This document shows positions 1 to 6,299 of a stretch of 13,615 nt of DNA, one piece after another. The position numbers and the translations under genes were made by a program. The stretch covers positions 16,254-29,868 of the forward strand of contig DQIG01000431.1 of the NCBI GenBank assembly GCA_003525885.1, read 5' to 3'. The notes beneath the pieces were generated by a model, which was not told the DNA's origin, ran no database searches, and saw only the letters and a program-made list of their open reading frames with translations. Numbering within the stretch: the stretch's first letter is position 1; every line of letters begins with the position of its first letter. This DNA is from Stenotrophomonas sp. GTDB taxonomy: Bacteria > Pseudomonadota > Gammaproteobacteria > Xanthomonadales > Xanthomonadaceae.

Positions 1-25
1 GTGCCAACCAAGGTTGGCACCCACC
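1..25 (+). repeat. SMAG-like palindrome, truncated by window edge
   Basis: Bases 1-9 (GTGCCAACC) are perfectly complementary to bases 12-20 (GGTTGGCAC), followed by CCACC. This is the GTAG-headed hairpin type seen elsewhere in the window, with the GTA of the head probably just outside. It lies downstream of the minus-strand gene ending at 107 and may help end its transcript. Confidence 0.6.
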
Positions 26-43
26 AAGGCGTCCGACCGAGGC

Positions 44-82
44 AAGATTGGCACCGACCACGCCATAAGGTTGGCACCTACC
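44..82 (+). repeat. Two decayed SMAG half-repeats
   Basis: AAGATTGGCACCGACC (44-59) and AAGGTTGGCACCTACC (67-82) are near-copies of AAGGTTGGCACCCACC at 10-25. All three run in the same direction. Only the first keeps a perfect inverted partner, so 1-82 looks like an eroded cluster of one repeat family. It contains no gene. Confidence 0.5.
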
Positions 83-106
83 CGCGCGATGTCGAGTGCG
101 CTGCGC

Positions 107-1375
107 TCAGGTGCACTGCCAGAAGTGCCCGCTCACCCGGCAGGTCGCGCACCAGAACGTGTAGAGCATGCCGCCGCTGCCCCACAGCAGCGTGCCCTCA
201 CCCGTGGTTGGCAGCGTCGAATCCAGCTGCATCACGAAGGGCATCTCCGCGCCGCAATCGATGCACGCCGGGTACCAGGCACTCTGCACCCAGCTGGGCG
301 CGCCACCCACACGCGACAGGTTCTGTCGATGATTGGACTGCCCCCAGTCCTGCTGCTGCCAGCGCGAGGTGTCCATGGCGGCCAGGCCGACCTCGGCCTG
401 CATCAGGTCACCGCTGTCGGTAGGCGTGGCCGGCACCTCCAGGTATTGGCTGGGGTGGCAGCTGGGCAGGCCGGCGTCGTCGTGGCGATAGAAACGCACG
501 GGCGGATCCTCCCAGCCGCAGCAGTCCAGGCACAGGCCCAGCGTGATCTCGCCCGCTGCACCCGGCTGCAACGCGGCAGCGTCGGTCTGCAGCAGGCGCT
601 GCAACGGCGCATGGCAGCTGCCACACAGCGCTTCCAGCGGTCCGCCCATGTGGCCGGCGTGCTGCACCTGTCCGCCATTCCAGGTCGGGTGCAGGCGCCA
701 GATGCGCTTGCGCCAGCTCGGCTCGTCGGCCTGCTGTGCGCGATGCTGCGCCCGACCGAAGCGGATGTGCAGCGGCTTCTGGTCATGCAGGCGGCGCGGC
801 CGCGCACCGTTGGCCACGCCGGCCCAATGCGCCCAGACCTCGGGGTCCAGCTGCCCCCAGTCGGCGAGGTATCCGCGGGCCGCAGGGTAGCTGTCCGGCT
901 GTGTGGCGAGCAGCAGTACCCTGGCCCGGGCCATCTCACGATCGTCCCCGGCCTCGGCCAGGGCCTGCGCCCACTGCGCGGCCACCTCGGCTGGCAGGTC
1001 CCGCCATACCTGCGAGGCCAGCTGCAGCTCGTCTTCAGCGGCCAGCGCCAGCAATGCCTCCCAGTCGTCCTGCAGCACCTGCGGCGCCTGGTAGCTGGCG
1101 AACTCGATCACACTGGCCAAGAGTTCTCCGCGCTCGCCATCCCGATAGCGCCGCCAAGCCTCGGCACAGACCGGCGCCACTGACTCGTCCGGCAGCAGGT
1201 CCAGTGCAGTATCGAGGAACGTCGAGCTGGGCGAGCGCCGGGCGAGCGCTTGCAGCATCAGCCCGCCGAGCTGCAAAGGCGCCTCGCTGGCCAGCGCCAG
1301 CAGCACCCCCTGGCTGTCGTTGCGCGTGCGCGGAGTGTCGTGCATCTCGAGGATGGCGCTGATCGGGTCGCTCAT
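107..1375 (-). CDS. DUF1963 (YwqG)-like protein with four CxxC pairs
   Basis: A 422-residue protein of unknown function. The first ~180 residues are helical and rich in Leu, Ala and Glu, without clear motifs. The C-terminal half carries four CxxC pairs at about 251-254 (CGSC), 282-285 (CLDC), 371-374 (CIDC) and 409-412 (CATC), spaced as for two zinc sites. The stretch from GGAPSWVQ (about 357) through CIDCGAEMPFVMQLDS to WGSGGMLYTFWC resembles the end of the DUF1963/YwqG family, where a Cys-rich segment and a WGD-G-Y motif close the fold. The match is by pattern only. There is no signal peptide, so it is probably cytosolic. The ATG at 1373-1375 follows AAGGAG at good spacing. It is divergent from aat with 71 bp between them. 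A long open frame on the opposite strand (14-1183) is a high-GC shadow. Confidence 0.8.
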   Translation of the reverse strand: MSDPISAILEMHDTPRTRNDSQGVLLALASEAPLQLGGLMLQALARRSPSSTFLDTALDLLPDESVAPVCAEAWRRYRDGERGELLASVIEFASYQAPQVLQDDWEALLALAAEDELQLASQVWRDLPAEVAAQWAQALAEAGDDREMARARVLLLATQPDSYPAARGYLADWGQLDPEVWAHWAGVANGARPRRLHDQKPLHIRFGRAQHRAQQADEPSWRKRIWRLHPTWNGGQVQHAGHMGGPLEALCGSCHAPLQRLLQTDAAALQPGAAGEITLGLCLDCCGWEDPPVRFYRHDDAGLPSCHPSQYLEVPATPTDSGDLMQAEVGLAAMDTSRWQQQDWGQSNHRQNLSRVGGAPSWVQSAWYPACIDCGAEMPFVMQLDSTLPTTGEGTLLWGSGGMLYTFWCATCRVSGHFWQCT

Positions 1376-1434
1376 GCGGGGCTCCTTGCCGTTGGATGCT
1401 GATGGTGCCAGACATCACAGATCATCACGGCGAA

Positions 1435-1447
1435 TACAATGCCCGCA
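1435..1447 (+). promoter_or_regulatory. -10 box of aat, possible leaderless start
   Basis: TACAAT at 1435-1440 resembles a sigma-70 -10 box and ends exactly 6 nt before the aat ATG at 1447. Transcription would start at or next to the A of the start codon. No convincing Shine-Dalgarno precedes the ATG, and no clear -35 box is visible. Inference from sequence only. Confidence 0.45.
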
Positions 1448-2187
1448 TGACCCGCCAGCTGCCCTGGCGCCTGGCCGAAGCGCCGGACGCGCCGTTCCCC
1501 CCGGCCGAGACGGCCCTGCGCCAGCCTGACGGCTTGCTGGCAGTGGGCGGCGACCTGCATCCGGCACGCCTGCTCAACGCCTACGCTGGCGGCATCTTCC
1601 CCTGGTTCAGCGAGGGTGAGCCGATCCTGTGGTGGTCGCCGGACCCGCGCGTGGTGTTCCGCACCCAGGGCGTGCATCTGTCCAGCCGCTTCCGCCGCCA
1701 GTTGCGCGGCAGCACGTGGGAAGTCACCGCCGACACCGCCTTCAGCCGCGTGATGCGCGCCTGTGCGGCGGCACCTCGGCCTGGCCAGGATGGCACCTGG
1801 ATCAGCCCGGCGATGGTCGAGGCCTACAGCCAGCTGCATGACCTCGGCTTTGCCCACTCCTTCGAGGTCTGGGACCGACAGTCGCTGGTCGGCGGCATCT
1901 ATGGGGTGGCCATCGGGTCGATGTTCTTCGGCGAGAGCATGTTCAGTGGCGCCAGCGGTGGTTCCAAGATCGCGCTAGCGGCGCTGGCATCCACGCTTCA
2001 CGGCTGGGGCTGGGAGCTGATCGATGCCCAGGTGGAGAATCCGCACCTGCTGCGGATGGGCGCCGAACACCTGCCGCGCGCGGAATTCCTGCAGCACGTG
2101 CGCCAGGCCGTGCGCCGTGACGGCCGTGAAGGCCCATGGACACAGGCCGTCGGACGCTTTCCGGCACAGCGTTTGGCCGGGGGTTAA
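1447..2187 (+). CDS. aat: Leucyl/phenylalanyl-tRNA--protein transferase
   Basis: Aat transfers Leu or Phe from charged tRNA to proteins with N-terminal Arg or Lys, creating type-2 N-degrons that ClpS delivers to ClpAP; it acts in the cytosol. The 246-residue product is close to E. coli Aat (234). It shows the family hallmarks GLLAVGGDL (29-37), YAGGIFPWF (46-54), WWSPDPR (62-68) and GGIYGVAIGSMFFGESMFS (149-167). The frame is open upstream to 1396, but the ATG at 1447 is preferred because family proteins begin just before the conserved FPP segment (17-19) and because a -10-like TACAAT sits 6 nt upstream. It is divergent from the DUF1963-like gene and followed 86 bp later by infA, which has its own promoter. 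clpA and clpS, which act on its products, lie in the same window. Confidence 0.97.
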   Translation: MTRQLPWRLAEAPDAPFPPAETALRQPDGLLAVGGDLHPARLLNAYAGGIFPWFSEGEPILWWSPDPRVVFRTQGVHLSSRFRRQLRGSTWEVTADTAFSRVMRACAAAPRPGQDGTWISPAMVEAYSQLHDLGFAHSFEVWDRQSLVGGIYGVAIGSMFFGESMFSGASGGSKIALAALASTLHGWGWELIDAQVENPHLLRMGAEHLPRAEFLQHVRQAVRRDGREGPWTQAVGRFPAQRLAGG

Positions 2188-2195
2188 CACAAACT

Positions 2196-2224
2196 TTGCA
2201 AGCTGGGCCCGTCACGCGTAAAAT
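2196..2224 (+). promoter_or_regulatory. Sigma-70-type promoter of infA
   Basis: TTGCAA (2196-2201) and TAAAAT (2219-2224) are separated by 17 bp, a near-consensus housekeeping promoter in the aat-infA gap. The predicted start near 2231 gives a leader of about 43 nt before the infA ATG. AGGA at 2266-2269 serves as the ribosome binding site. Confidence 0.7.
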
Positions 2225-2273
2225 ACCGCGCCTTAGGCCCAGCGTGGCCGTTTTCTGAACCGCACAGGACTAC

Positions 2274-2492
2274 ATGTCGAAAGACGATTCCATCGAGTTC
2301 GAGGGCACCGTCAGCGAGACGCTGCCGAACACCACTTTCCGCGTTCGTCTGGAAAATGGGCACGAAATCATCGCCCACATCTCCGGCCGCATGCGCAAGA
2401 ACTATATCCGCATCCTCACCGGTGACCGGGTCAAGGTTGAAATGACCCCGTACGACCTGACCAAGGGTCGTATCACCTACCGCATGAAGTAA
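2274..2492 (+). CDS. infA: Translation initiation factor IF-1
   Basis: IF-1 occupies the ribosomal A site on the 30S subunit during initiation, together with IF-2 and IF-3. The product is 72 residues, the usual length for the family. It is a single S1-like OB fold with the typical start MSKDDSIEFEG, the central GHEIIAHISGRMRKNYIRIL and the end PYDLTKGRITYRMK. The ATG follows AGGA with a 4-nt spacer. It has its own promoter at 2196-2224 and a strong terminator at 2520-2546, so it is probably a single-gene transcript. infA lies near clpA and aat in E. coli too; here clpA is on the opposite strand and two extra loci separate them. Confidence 0.98.
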   Translation: MSKDDSIEFEGTVSETLPNTTFRVRLENGHEIIAHISGRMRKNYIRILTGDRVKVEMTPYDLTKGRITYRMK

Positions 2493-2519
2493 GCGGTCGG
2501 CGCGCTGCGCCACTTCGAC

Positions 2520-2546
2520 AAGGCCAGCCCTGGTTGCTGGCCTTTT
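2520..2546 (+). terminator. Intrinsic terminator after infA
   Basis: AAGGCCAGC (2520-2528) pairs perfectly with GCTGGCCTT (2536-2544) across a 7-nt loop, and the run of Ts continues to 2546. It starts 27 bp after the infA stop codon. Confidence 0.85.
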
Positions 2547-2694
2547 GTCATGCCCGCAATCCGGCCCTGCCGGAGGTCATCGTGACCGAACTCACCGTGA
2601 CGTCGGTCAGCCCTGCTTGCGGCAGATTCGCAGCTGCGTCCGTGGCGGCATCGTGGGATCCGATCCAGTCCGGATCGCCACCCCCTGCCCCGCC

Positions 2695-3075
2695 ATGAAC
2701 ATGCTCCCGCTGACCGCTCTGCTCGTCGCCGTTGTCGCGTCCACCAGCGCACTGCCTGCGCGCGCCGCTGACACCCCTTCCGCCGCCAATGACTGCGTCC
2801 AGCTGGGCAGCGACCAGCAACTGGTGCGCGCCGGCGCCTCGCGCAACATCCTGTTGCGCAATGGCCAGGACCACTACGTCGTGCATTTCCAGGAGGACTG
2901 TTCGGCAGCGGGCTACTCGCGGAAACTGAGCTTCTCCACGGAAGGGCAGCAGGGCCTGCTGTGCGCCGCCGGCCGCAGCCAGTTGCACACCGATTCCAGT
3001 CGCTGCACCGTGGCGCAGATCGAACCTATCGACGAGGCCACCTTCAAGAAGAAGGCCCGCCAGCGCAGCCGTTGA
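2695..3075 (+). CDS. Small exported four-cysteine protein (DUF6491-like)
   Basis: A 126-residue protein of unknown function. Residues 1-24 form a signal peptide with a hydrophobic core (LPLTALLVAVVAS) and an ARA cleavage site, so the mature protein should be periplasmic. The mature part has exactly four cysteines (34, 69, 90, 104), enough for two disulfides, and a basic tail (KKKARQRSR). The layout, with an early CV-L segment, LRNGQDHYVVHF and later LLCAAG and SRCTVAQIEPI, resembles the DUF6491 family of small xanthomonad proteins; this is recognition, not a search. The frame is open back to 2545, but ATG 2695 (or 2701) places the signal peptide at the N-terminus. No strong Shine-Dalgarno is visible. 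It is convergent with higA. Confidence 0.72.
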   Translation: MNMLPLTALLVAVVASTSALPARAADTPSAANDCVQLGSDQQLVRAGASRNILLRNGQDHYVVHFQEDCSAAGYSRKLSFSTEGQQGLLCAAGRSQLHTDSSRCTVAQIEPIDEATFKKKARQRSR

Positions 3076-3084
3076 CGGCGCACA

Positions 3085-3114
3085 TGACAAGGGCGGCCGA
3101 AGCCGCCCTTGTCA
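3085..3114. terminator. Bidirectional terminator hairpin, copy 1
   Basis: A perfect palindrome: TGACAAGGGCGGC (3085-3097), loop CGAA, GCCGCCCTTGTCA (3102-3114). On the minus strand the loop reads TTCG, a stable tetraloop. It lies 10 bp after the stop of the plus-strand gene and 10 bp beyond the end of higA, so it can serve both. A 28-bp identical copy lies at 3815-3842. Confidence 0.8.
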
Positions 3115-3123
3115 GGAGGGGTG

Positions 3124-3411
3124 TCACCGCACAGGCGCAATCAGTGGAAGCACCCGCGGCTGCTCGTGCTGCCGCGCCAGCCAGAGATCGTAGCTGGATT
3201 GCAGCCCCATCCAGAAAGCCGCCGTACTGACTCCAGCCATTTCCAAACGAATGGCCAGATCAGGACTGATGCCTGCTTTGCCGTTCAACACCCGCGACAA
3301 TGCCACCCGCGACATTGCCAAGCGCTCGGCCGCTTCGGTCACCGAGAGATCCATCGGATCGAAGACCATTGCCTTGATCGTCTGCCCCGGGTGTGGATGG
3401 TGATGAATCAT
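3124..3411 (-). CDS. higA: HigA-type antitoxin (HTH)
   Basis: The antitoxin binds and neutralises HigB and, with it, represses its own promoter. The 95-residue product starts with the family signature HPHPGQTI (5-12). An HTH follows, at about 22-60: LSVTEAAERLAMSRVALSRV, then LNGKAGISPDLAIRLEMA. The typical C-terminal segment FWMGLQSSYDLWLAR (66-80) closes it. ATG 3409-3411 was chosen over the longer frame (to 3510) because the HPG segment sits at the N-terminus in the family and the upstream extension overlaps higB. The start lies 8 nt after the higB stop, which implies a toxin-first bicistronic mRNA. The terminator copy at 3085-3114 follows. The DNA looks less GC-rich than its neighbours, which suggests transfer. 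Confidence 0.93.
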   Translation of the reverse strand: MIHHHPHPGQTIKAMVFDPMDLSVTEAAERLAMSRVALSRVLNGKAGISPDLAIRLEMAGVSTAAFWMGLQSSYDLWLARQHEQPRVLPLIAPVR

Positions 3412-3419
3412 GCGCGGCC

Positions 3420-3698
3420 TCAGTAATAGTCCAGATAGTCCAGCAGCTCCACGTCGCCACCGGTAAAACGGAAGGTGATCCGCCAGTTCCCATTGACCCA
3501 CACAGACCAATGCCCCTTCAGGTCGCCCCGCAGTTTGTGCAGGCGCAATCCAGGCATGGCGAGATCCTTGGGACCCGACGCTACATCCAGGATCGACAGG
3601 ATCATCAGCACTCTGCTGGTGTGACTATGCCGGATCCCACTGCTGCTACCGGAACGGTAGAGCCGCTCGAGACCCCTGTGGCGAAAGCCGATGATCAT
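3420..3698 (-). CDS. higB: HigB-type toxin (RelE/ParE superfamily mRNA interferase)
   Basis: HigB toxins are ribosome-dependent RNases that cleave mRNA during translation. The 92-residue product has the family start MIIGFRHRGLERLYRSG, then LHKLRGDLKGHWS (53-65) and NWRITFRF (71-78), and ends in LLDYLDYY. Length and motifs are complete, so it looks intact. The frame is open back to 3818, but the ATG at 3696-3698 matches the family start and has GGGA about 7 nt upstream. An operator-like palindrome lies just upstream at 3710-3726. It is paired with higA, and both lie between two copies of one terminator. Confidence 0.92.
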   Translation of the reverse strand: MIIGFRHRGLERLYRSGSSSGIRHSHTSRVLMILSILDVASGPKDLAMPGLRLHKLRGDLKGHWSVWVNGNWRITFRFTGGDVELLDYLDYY

Positions 3699-3701
3699 CA
3701 C

Positions 3702-3727
3702 TGTATCCCGTATCGTTGCGCGATACA
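3702..3727 (-). promoter_or_regulatory. Candidate HigA operator
   Basis: GTATCG (3710-3715) and CGATAC (3721-3726) form a perfect inverted repeat with a 5-bp spacer, 11 bp upstream of the higB start codon. A wider pair, TGTATC (3702-3707) with GATACA (3722-3727), overlaps it. Type II antitoxins commonly bind such palindromes to autoregulate. No clear -35/-10 pair could be assigned. Confidence 0.55.
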
Positions 3728-3814
3728 CATGGAGCAATGCCCGATCGCGCTTACGGAACAGCATCGATGCCTCCATGCCCTGCCAGCAAGGCCGCAGGCG
3801 ACAGACCCAGAACA

Positions 3815-3842
3815 ACAAGGGCGGCCGAAGCCGCCCTTGTCA
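3815..3842 (-). terminator. Terminator hairpin, copy 2 (after clpA)
   Basis: ACAAGGGCGGC (3815-3825), loop CGAA (3826-3829) and GCCGCCCTTGT (3830-3840) form a perfect stem. On the minus strand the loop is TTCG and the stem is followed by TTGTTGTT, a good intrinsic terminator 33 bp past the clpA stop. The 28 bases 3815-3842 equal 3087-3114. Confidence 0.8.
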
Positions 3843-3851
3843 TTTCAGGTC

Positions 3852-3870
3852 CACCGGGCCAGGCCCGGTG
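3852..3870 (-). other. Hairpin between clpA stop and terminator
   Basis: CACCGGGCC (3852-3860) and GGCCCGGTG (3862-3870) are perfectly complementary around one base. It starts 5 bp past the clpA stop and 9 bp before the terminator copy. It may stabilise the clpA mRNA end; no function is proven. Confidence 0.5.
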
Positions 3871-3875
3871 TCAGC

Positions 3876-6161
3876 TCACTCCACAGTCGCCGGAAGCAGG
3901 CGCTCCGGCTCGGCCTGGGTCTCGACCACCAGCTCGTCATCGCGGACATCGATGTTCACCTTGCCGCCGTTGACCAGCTTGCCGAACAGCAGCTCGTCGG
4001 CCAGCGGACGCTTGATCTTGTCCTGGATCACGCGAGCCATCGGGCGCGCACCCATCAGCGGGTCGAAGCCGTGGTGGGCCAGCCAGTCGCGCGCGGTCGG
4101 CGTGGCCGACAGGCTGACGTGCTTGTCCTGCAGCAGCATCTCCAGCTCGATCAGGAACTTGTCGACCACGCGCAGGATGTGCTCGAAGCCCAGCGCCTGG
4201 AACTGCACCACTGCATCGAGGCGGTTGCGGAATTCCGGGGTGAAGCTACGACGGATGGTCTCCATCGCGTCGGTGGCATGGTCCTGCTTGGTGAAGCCGA
4301 TCGAGCGCCGCGAGGCCTGTGCCGCGCCGGCATTGGTGGTCATCACCAGCACCACGTTCTTGAAGTTGGCTTCACGACCGTTGGTATCGGTCAGCACGCC
4401 ACGGTCCATCACCTGCAACAGGATGTTGAAGATGTCCGGGTGCGCCTTCTCGATTTCGTCCAGCAGCAGCACGCAGTGCGGCGTCTTGACGATCTTCTCG
4501 GTCAGCAGGCCACCCTGGTCGAAGCCGACGTAGCCCGGAGGGGCACCGATCAAGCGGCTGATCGAATGCGGCTCCATGTACTCGGACATGTCGAAGCGGA
4601 CCAGCTCGATGCCCAGCTGCAGCGCCAGCTGCTTGGTCACCTCGGTCTTGCCGACACCGGTCGGACCGGCGAACAGGAAGTTGCCGATCGGCTTTTCCGG
4701 ATTGCCCAGGCCCGAGCGGGCCAGCTTGATCGCCGAGGACAACGTTTCGATGGCCGGGTCCTGGCCAAAGATCACCATTTTCAGGTTGCGCTCCAGATGC
4801 TGCAGCACATCCTTGTCGGTGGCGCTGACCTGCTTGGTCGGGATGCGCGCCATCTTGGCGACGATCGCCTCCACTTCCTCGACGTCGATCAGCTCCTTGC
4901 GCTGGCCTTCCGGCAGGAGGCGCTGACGGGCACCCGCCTCGTCGATCACGTCGATGGCCTTGTCCGGCAGCAGGCGGTCGCCGATGTGCTTGACCGACAG
5001 GTCCACTGCGGCCTGCAGCGCCTCGTCGGAATAGGTCACGCCATGGTGCAGTTCGTACTTGGACTTCAGGCCCTGCAGGATCTCGTAGGTCTCGCCAACG
5101 GTCGGCTCGACGATGTCGATCTTCTGGAAGCGACGGGCCAGCGCCCGGTCCTTCTCGAAGATGCCGCGGTACTCCTGGAAGGTGGTCGAACCGATGCAGC
5201 GCAGCTCGCCGGAAGCCAGGGCCGGCTTGATCAGGTTGGAGGCATCCATGGTGCCGCCCGACGCCGAACCGGCACCGATGATGGTATGGATCTCATCGAT
5301 GAACAGCACCGCGTTGGGCACCTTCTTCAGCGCGGTCAGCACGCTCTTCAGGCGCTTCTCGAAGTCACCGCGGTACTTGGTGCCGGCCACCAGCGCGCCC
5401 AGGTCGAGCGAATAGATCACCGCGTCGGCCAGCACCTCAGGCACCGAGCCTTCGACAATGCGGCGGGCCAGGCCTTCGGCAATCGCGGTCTTGCCCACGC
5501 CGGCCTCTCCCACGTACAGCGGGTTGTTCTTGCGGCGGCGGCACAGGACCTGGATGGTGCGTTCAATCTCGTCGGCACGGCCGACCAGCGGGTCGATGCG
5601 ACCGGCCCGGGCCTGTTCGTTGAGGTTGCTGGCGAACTCGGTCAGGGCATCGCCCTTCGGCTCGCCCTCCCCGCCTTCCATGCGGCTCTCGCCCTCGGAG
5701 GAAGAGGACGGCTGCTCACCTTCCTCGCCCAGCTTGGCGATGCCGTGGGACAGGTAATTGACCACATCCAGCCGGGTGACATCCTGCTGGTTGAGGTAGT
5801 AAACGGCGTGGGAGTCCTTCTCGCCGAAGATGGCCACCAGCACGTTGGCGCCGGTGACCTCCTTCTTGCCCGAGGACTGCACGTGGTACACGGCCCGCTG
5901 CAGCACGCGCTGGAAGCCCAGGGTCGGCTGGGTATCGCGGCCGTCATCTTCGGCCAGGCGGGACACGGAGGCCTCGATGGCCTGCTCCAGCTCCTGGCGC
6001 AGGCGTTCGGCGTCGGCACCACAGGCCTTCAGTACGGCCTGGGCGGACGGGTTGTCGAGCAGTGCCAGCAGCAGGTGTTCGACCGTCATGAACTCATGCC
6101 GGGCCTCACGGGCGCGCTTGTAGCACTGGCCGATGGTGTGTTCGAGGTCTTTGCTGAACAT
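3876..6161 (-). CDS. clpA: ATP-dependent Clp protease ATP-binding subunit ClpA
   Basis: ClpA is the hexameric AAA+ unfoldase that feeds substrates into ClpP, including N-degron proteins delivered by ClpS. The product is 761 residues (E. coli ClpA has 758). Order: Clp N-domain (about 1-145) that docks ClpS; acidic Ser/Gly-rich linker (145-170); first AAA+ module with Walker A GEAGVGKT (218-225) and Walker B VLFIDE (285-290); second module with GPTGVGKT (499-506) and VLLLDE (564-569); ClpP-docking loop SIGF (620-623), where E. coli ClpA has IGL; C-terminal small domain with GARPMARVIQD. No ClpB/ClpC-type middle coiled coil is present, which supports ClpA. ATG 6159-6161 follows GGAG at 7 nt. The clpS gene lies upstream on the same strand but is separated by a plus-strand APH(6)-like gene, so clpA needs its own promoter or a long readthrough transcript. 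Confidence 0.98.
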   Translation of the reverse strand: MFSKDLEHTIGQCYKRAREARHEFMTVEHLLLALLDNPSAQAVLKACGADAERLRQELEQAIEASVSRLAEDDGRDTQPTLGFQRVLQRAVYHVQSSGKKEVTGANVLVAIFGEKDSHAVYYLNQQDVTRLDVVNYLSHGIAKLGEEGEQPSSSSEGESRMEGGEGEPKGDALTEFASNLNEQARAGRIDPLVGRADEIERTIQVLCRRRKNNPLYVGEAGVGKTAIAEGLARRIVEGSVPEVLADAVIYSLDLGALVAGTKYRGDFEKRLKSVLTALKKVPNAVLFIDEIHTIIGAGSASGGTMDASNLIKPALASGELRCIGSTTFQEYRGIFEKDRALARRFQKIDIVEPTVGETYEILQGLKSKYELHHGVTYSDEALQAAVDLSVKHIGDRLLPDKAIDVIDEAGARQRLLPEGQRKELIDVEEVEAIVAKMARIPTKQVSATDKDVLQHLERNLKMVIFGQDPAIETLSSAIKLARSGLGNPEKPIGNFLFAGPTGVGKTEVTKQLALQLGIELVRFDMSEYMEPHSISRLIGAPPGYVGFDQGGLLTEKIVKTPHCVLLLDEIEKAHPDIFNILLQVMDRGVLTDTNGREANFKNVVLVMTTNAGAAQASRRSIGFTKQDHATDAMETIRRSFTPEFRNRLDAVVQFQALGFEHILRVVDKFLIELEMLLQDKHVSLSATPTARDWLAHHGFDPLMGARPMARVIQDKIKRPLADELLFGKLVNGGKVNIDVRDDELVVETQAEPERLLPATVE

Positions 6162-6299
6162 GGATTACTCCGGCGGCAGATGGGAACAATATGCGGCCTG
6201 ACTACGCGATTTCCATCACCCTAGCGGATTGCTGCGTTCAGATGGCGTTAGCAGTGCAGATCGCTTGATCTTCATTCACTCCAGGACAGCCCACCCGGC

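Noticed and set aside
14..1183. A 389-residue plus-strand frame antisense to the DUF1963-like gene
   Set aside because: Repetitive Arg/Ala/Gln composition without motifs. The minus-strand frame has a good Shine-Dalgarno and ordered CxxC pairs.
3699..3818. N-terminal extension of the higB frame by 40 residues
   Set aside because: The extension does not resemble HigB, covers the operator-like palindrome and runs into the terminator. The family start MIIGFRHRGL fits the ATG at 3698.
3393..6224. A 943-residue open frame on the plus strand antisense to higB and clpA
   Set aside because: It mirrors the codon pattern of clpA, is His/Gln/Leu-rich without domains, and clpA is unquestionable. Long antisense frames are common in GC-rich coding DNA.
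6162..6299. Possible small RNA or regulator in the clpA-aph(6) gap
   Set aside because: Only weak promoter-like matches (for example TGGAAA and CATATT on the minus strand, 16-bp spacer). No stable hairpin or open frame supports a gene.
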